This document shows, piece by piece, positions 1-64,000 of a stretch of 64,000 nucleotides of DNA. The position numbers were made by a program, and so were the translations under genes. This DNA comes from Fasciola hepatica (Eukaryota > Platyhelminthes > Trematoda > Plagiorchiida > Fasciolidae), in assembly GCA_948099385.1 (NCBI GenBank), contig CANUEZ040000116.1, positions 10,112,001 through 10,176,000 of the forward strand, given 5' to 3'. The notes below the pieces were generated by a model. The model was not told the DNA's origin. It was given only the letters and a program-made list of their open reading frames with translations, and made no database searches. Every line of letters starts with the position of its first letter. Position 1 is the first letter of the stretch.

Positions 1-466
1 GCAGAGTGATTCCAATACATATTAAGTTAGAATCGACGATTTTACTCACAACAACTCTAACTTGTACGTCAGGAGTGCGAATGGATGCTTCTGTTAGATG
101 AGGCCGGTGAGGAAGCACAATTTCGATTCACTGATGGTTCTACGTGGGTTAGTTGCATCCAACGTCGAGAACGACGACACGTCAGTAGCGAGCTGGGATA
201 TTTTGAGCTATGTCGTATCTATGATTGAGTAAGAAGCATCTCGGAAGCACAGGATCGGTGTCATAGCAACAACCGCGAAATTGGTTCTGTGCTTCCAAGT
301 TTTGCCCAACAACCCCCCGATACTACTTATATTAAATTTAAGCTTTTTAAATTTCATAATTGATAAGGATTCCGAGCCCGTTGCAAATATTTTCAGTAAT
401 ACTCAGTGTTCACAGGAAAAATTCAAAATAACGCATTTGATTCCTCTAATTACTGTTTTACTTCAG
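1..466. other. Intron sequence with a degraded dispersed-repeat piece
   Basis: No coding sequence recognised. About 85-185 resembles 32150-32265 (shared ggatgct start and acgacgaca end), and 250-300 carries the aaccgcgaaa plus gtgcttcc signature of the repeat described at 11135. Confidence 0.5.
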
Positions 467-62644
<62,178 letters not shown>

Positions 62645-62764
62645 GTAAATTCACACAAAACTCTTTCTTCTAAGCGTGTTTCGTTAGATCTTGTTTGTCT
62701 ATCAATGGATTCAGTTACTGCCAGTAGAACTTAGATACTGTTTGTATTTCTTCGTACAAAGGCA

Positions 62765-62960
62765 GTGGGATTTTGTGTTCCATGTTCATGCATAAGTCCA
62801 GTGGAAGATGCGCACTCCTTAGCCTCAGAAGCGCGTAGTGCTATAAGGGATAACTGGCAACCAGATCCCGAGGGTGAAGTTAAGAACTGTGAAAGATTCA
62901 AATTGGCCTGGCATGGTAGCCAGTCGGGTCGTAGCGAATTCCTGTTTATCGGTAATGTAA
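62765..62960 (-). repeat. Dispersed repeat, copy 3
   Basis: Inverse orientation to copies at 26095 and 27975. The plus strand can be read as D-N-W-Q-P-D-P-E, matching the minus strand of copy 2 (D-N-W-Q-L-D-P-E-T), so the reading frame is partly shared between copies. The rest of 62645-64000 shows nothing recognisable. Confidence 0.6.
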
Positions 62961-64000
62961 CCACTGGGCGCGAGAATCGAGCAGTTTGGGGGAATAATGA
63001 GGTAAGTCCGGATTAGAGAGCGTTCTTCTTCGTTATATATAAGCCGAAATGTGCAGTCACGTAAGCAATTAAAAGAGCACTTCATTTGTGAGCAAAACGA
63101 AACGGACAATCAGTAACCACAGGCTCGTTGTGACCCTGTGGGATTCACTGAGTGAAGTGGACTTGCAACTGTAATATGAATAGGCAATAAACAAACAGAC
63201 GGAGTGTAAAAATGAAGGCAGCCAATTATTACCTAGTGTCCACAGATGAGCCTCACAACAGATGTACAAGCTATGGCACTGCAAACTGAATTGCACTACA
63301 TTGGGAATTTTGTTGTGTTATGTTGTGTTGTATTGCACTGTTTTTTTTCTTTTTCTGATTATGTTTTCTGTATTCAAGAGGACATAGGTTCTGTGCTTCC
63401 CAAGTACGGTAGTTTCAGTATTACGGGATAGTCTGAGTAAACATAACGTATAAAAGCTTCCTCTTTGGCGGAGAGACTTGTCGTAGCTGCAGATGATCGA
63501 GGAAAATCGCTACAATATGTCCGTAGGAGAAAATTTAACCGCTACTGATAAAGCCTTTCGATTGCCTCGCACTTCGTTGTTATGATCCCAGCCACTTCTT
63601 AGCCCTTCTAGGTTTCTTCCTCTTGAGTCAGTTCACATTGTGTCCCGCCCGCCTAGTAGACACACTGTCAATAGACGTGATTGATATTGAACATGGTTCT
63701 ACAATTACTGAACGTCAGCGAATGAGATAAACGAAACATACAACTGAAATTCTCCAAGCGTACGGACAGCGTTGGTTCCAGACATTCATTTCGGAAATAC
63801 GCAGGCATGGAAATGTGAGATTTAAACGCTAGGCACTCCTGGTGAACTGGGAAATAGACACATAGTTTCAAAGGAGAACACAATAAAGACATGAAGAACA
63901 TTGATAAGTCGTTCGTGAACATAAGACGTTCACTGTTTGAATTGAACGAATCTTAATCAGTCAGGAATAGTTAAACTCGCCAGTGGAGAACTCAGACACA

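Noticed and set aside
62765..63016. Open frame considered as the next exon of the giant gene
   Set aside because: The sequence belongs to a dispersed repeat with two other copies in the window, and the phase and acceptor do not convincingly continue from 62644.

Overview
The window is eukaryotic nuclear DNA from a repeat-rich genome with long introns. It most resembles a digenean flatworm (trematode). The evidence is a giant muscle Ig/Fn3/kinase gene split by kilobase-scale introns, Penelope-like retroelements (PLEs) with GIY-YIG endonuclease remnants, an RTE-like LINE of the kind common in flukes, tRNA-derived SINEs and long simple-sequence tracts. The species cannot be named from the sequence alone.

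One protein-coding gene accounts for all convincing coding sequence, and it runs on the + strand across the whole window and past both edges. I resolve 21 internal exons (467 to 62644, about 6.0 kb coding, about 2,000 codons). Every exon-exon junction matches in reading phase. The encoded protein reads, in order: a charged and Gln-rich linker; three Ig domains; an acidic linker; five Fn3 domains in one 1.93-kb exon; three more Fn3 domains over four exons; a short linker exon; two Ig domains; and a kinase domain. The Ig/Fn3/kinase layout and kinase motifs (HFDI-x-PEN, WNPF, NAEY) place it in the titin/twitchin/obscurin-UNC-89 family of sarcomeric proteins. The kinase looks catalytically degenerate: there is no glycine loop, DFG has become GFS, and there is an insertion of about 40 residues.

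The rest, about 90%, is intron. 8.9-15.6 kb holds a PLE fragment, an inverted pair of a short repeat with a hammerhead-ribozyme-like core, a 1.87-kb DNA transposon with 308-bp terminal inverted repeats, and a SINE. 25.9-34.0 kb holds a foldback repeat, a PLE split by an RTE LINE, and a nearly complete PLE. 34.1-37.5 kb holds a perfect 72-bp inverted repeat of PLE-terminus type. 42.3-46.5 kb holds an 850-bp ACACAT tract and a Tc1-type fragment. 46.9-59.6 kb holds a second Tc1-type fragment and three PLE endonuclease fragments, one flanked by 85-bp direct repeats. 15.9-22.2 kb and 59.9-64.0 kb are mostly without recognisable features.

No bacterial-style operons, CRISPR arrays, rRNA or clear functional tRNA genes were seen. 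All exon borders are inferred from splice consensus, phase and protein continuity, not from transcripts.
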